DNA of 15,639 bases from Chrysochromulina parva (lineage: Eukaryota > Haptophyta > Prymnesiales > Chrysochromulinaceae), in NCBI GenBank assembly GCA_002887195.1, contig PJAB01001291.1, positions 1-15,639 on the forward strand, in the 5' to 3' direction. Below the pieces are notes generated by a model that saw only the letters and a program-made list of their open reading frames with translations, was not told the origin of the DNA and ran no database searches. Positions 15,075 to 15,639 of this stretch are shown here, in pieces; position 1 is the stretch's first letter; the number at the start of each line of letters is the position of its first letter. Position numbers and translations under genes: made by a program.

Positions 15075-15431
15075 GCGCCCTCGGCCACCGCGGCGCTCCT
15101 CAGCCCCGAAGTCACCGCCGGCACTGCCGGAGCCTGCTCGTGGGTTGAGACTGGAAGGAGCGGCAAGCGGCCGGTACCCATCTCGGCTGCCTCCATCCCT
15201 AATAAGGCGGCGGCCAAAAAGCCCAAGGTCACTGCTGGCGCCGCGAAGTCAAAGGCAGCTGCGGCAACGTCCCTTCCGATTCGCAGCATGCTCAGCGCCA
15301 CGCGATTCGCCAGTGCTCGTGCCGAGATCTCCGCGATGGGCTTTTCCGATGCAGATAGGGTGGAGCGCGCCTTGGAGGCTAGCGAGGGTGACATAGTGGC
15401 GGCTGTCGCGAGACTGTGCTCGGATATTTGA
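14049..15431 (+). CDS. HMCES: SRAP-domain DNA-protein crosslink protein (HMCES type) with PIP box and UBA domain
   Basis: This is a 460-residue protein of the SOS-response-associated peptidase family. HMCES/YedK proteins covalently trap abasic sites in single-stranded DNA through Cys2 after Met1 removal. Translation from ATG 14049 gives MCGR, so Cys2 is correctly placed. The other active-site residues are present: Asn81 (MFNARSE), Glu111 (DGFFEW) and His180 (WLHDRMPVIL). A canonical PCNA-interacting motif follows the domain (Q246-x-x-V249-x-x-F252-F253). Then come two SUMO-consensus words (VKQE at 261-264 and 271-274), ten Ser and a long Ala tract. A basic NLS-like KKPKV precedes a C-terminal UBA-like domain (about 423-459, with MGFSDADRVERALEASEGDIVAAVARL). 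Residues upstream of Met1 in the open frame are read from GTG and are not needed. PCNA and ubiquitin binding are inferred from motifs. Confidence 0.93.
14889..14918. repeat. (TCA)10 microsatellite encoding poly-Ser
   Basis: Ten perfect TCA triplets in the HMCES reading frame encode Ser281-Ser290, just after the SUMO-type motifs. They start the low-complexity linker between the catalytic region and the UBA domain. Confidence 0.95.
14980..15072. repeat. (CAG)5-CAT-(CAG)25 microsatellite read as poly-Ala
   Basis: Five CAG units (14980-14994), one CAT, then 25 uninterrupted CAG units (14998-15072) lie in the HMCES gene. In the coding frame they are read as GCA, giving a long Ala run broken by one Ser. 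Shorter CAT/TCA runs precede them. Such a pure tract is expected to vary in length between strains or haplotypes. Confidence 0.95.
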
Positions 15432-15639
15432 CCGGCGACGGTATGTCGTTGTCATACAGTGCAAACTAGTACAGTACTGTACGACCGTGTTTCCGCCGGT
15501 TTCTGTCGTGTTACCGGTATCGTTCCCTCCAGTTCGCGGCCTGGTCTTTGGGAGCACCGCTTGCGGGGGGTCCAGGGAGGTCGGCATCCTCCTCGCCCAG
15601 GCGGCGTCGTCGTCAGCCCAGCGTCAGTGGCGCTCGCTC
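15432..15639. other. Right-edge sequence after the HMCES stop, nothing identified
   Basis: This holds the presumed 3' untranslated region of the HMCES gene. A GTAC/CCGGT-rich patch (about 15470-15525) recalls the GGTACC elements without matching their core. The last 100 bp are GC-rich and could belong to a gene beyond the window, but no frame is convincing. Confidence 0.4.

Noticed and set aside
14608..15396. Frame with long His and Gln runs
   Set aside because: It is another reading frame of the CAG/TCA microsatellites; the SRAP and UBA motifs fix the real frame as Ala/Ser.

Overview
The window looks like nuclear DNA from a compact, GC-rich eukaryotic microalga with a secondary, chlorophyll-c-type plastid, most likely a haptophyte. 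The reasons are: (1) eukaryotic gene families throughout (R2R3 Myb, small OB-fold protein, EF-hand/coiled-coil protein, HMCES-type SRAP protein with a UBA domain); (2) two proteins with bipartite plastid presequences, one carrying a Ser-Ala-Phe cleavage context; (3) GT-AG introns of about 115-125 nt; (4) tightly packed, often divergent genes separated by simple repeats and GGTACC-rich elements. The haptophyte assignment is inference; a pelagophyte or another chlorophyll-c alga is not excluded.

Layout. 1-752: no supported gene; a heptamer (ATACGCA) array lies at the left edge. 753-2716 (-): R2R3 Myb transcription factor in three exons. Its second intron is made entirely of three 38-bp tandem units, each starting GT and ending AG. 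2846-4645 (-): plastid ABC1/UbiB-type atypical kinase. 4769-5107 (+): small OB-fold protein of TEN1/RPA3 type, divergent from the kinase across about 120 bp. 5173-6441 (-): leucine-rich-repeat protein of the ribonuclease-inhibitor type, convergent with the OB-fold gene. 6551-8641 (+): GT25-like glycosyltransferase with a long unrecognised C-terminal region; its 3' end is duplicated. 8792-9329: no gene seen. 9330-9608 (-): small plastid-targeted single-helix membrane protein. 9609-10112: intergenic, with a GGTACC-bounded repeat element. 10113-12804 (+): two-exon protein with duplicated SH3b-like modules, four EF-hands and a basic coiled coil. 12805-14048: about 1.2 kb without a gene but with two notable inverted repeats. 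14049-15431 (+): HMCES/SRAP DNA-protein crosslink protein with PIP box, SUMO motifs, large Ser/Ala homopolymers and a C-terminal UBA domain. 15432-15639: nothing identified.

The genes do not form one pathway. They are a normal gene-dense eukaryotic stretch: transcription (Myb), plastid function (ABC1 kinase, one-helix protein), DNA maintenance (OB-fold protein, HMCES), glycosylation and calcium response. The most unusual features are the intron built of self-similar GT...AG units, the modular extension of the HMCES protein, and the dispersed inverted GGTACC elements lying upstream of two genes. I saw no bacterial operon, prophage, CRISPR or transposase.
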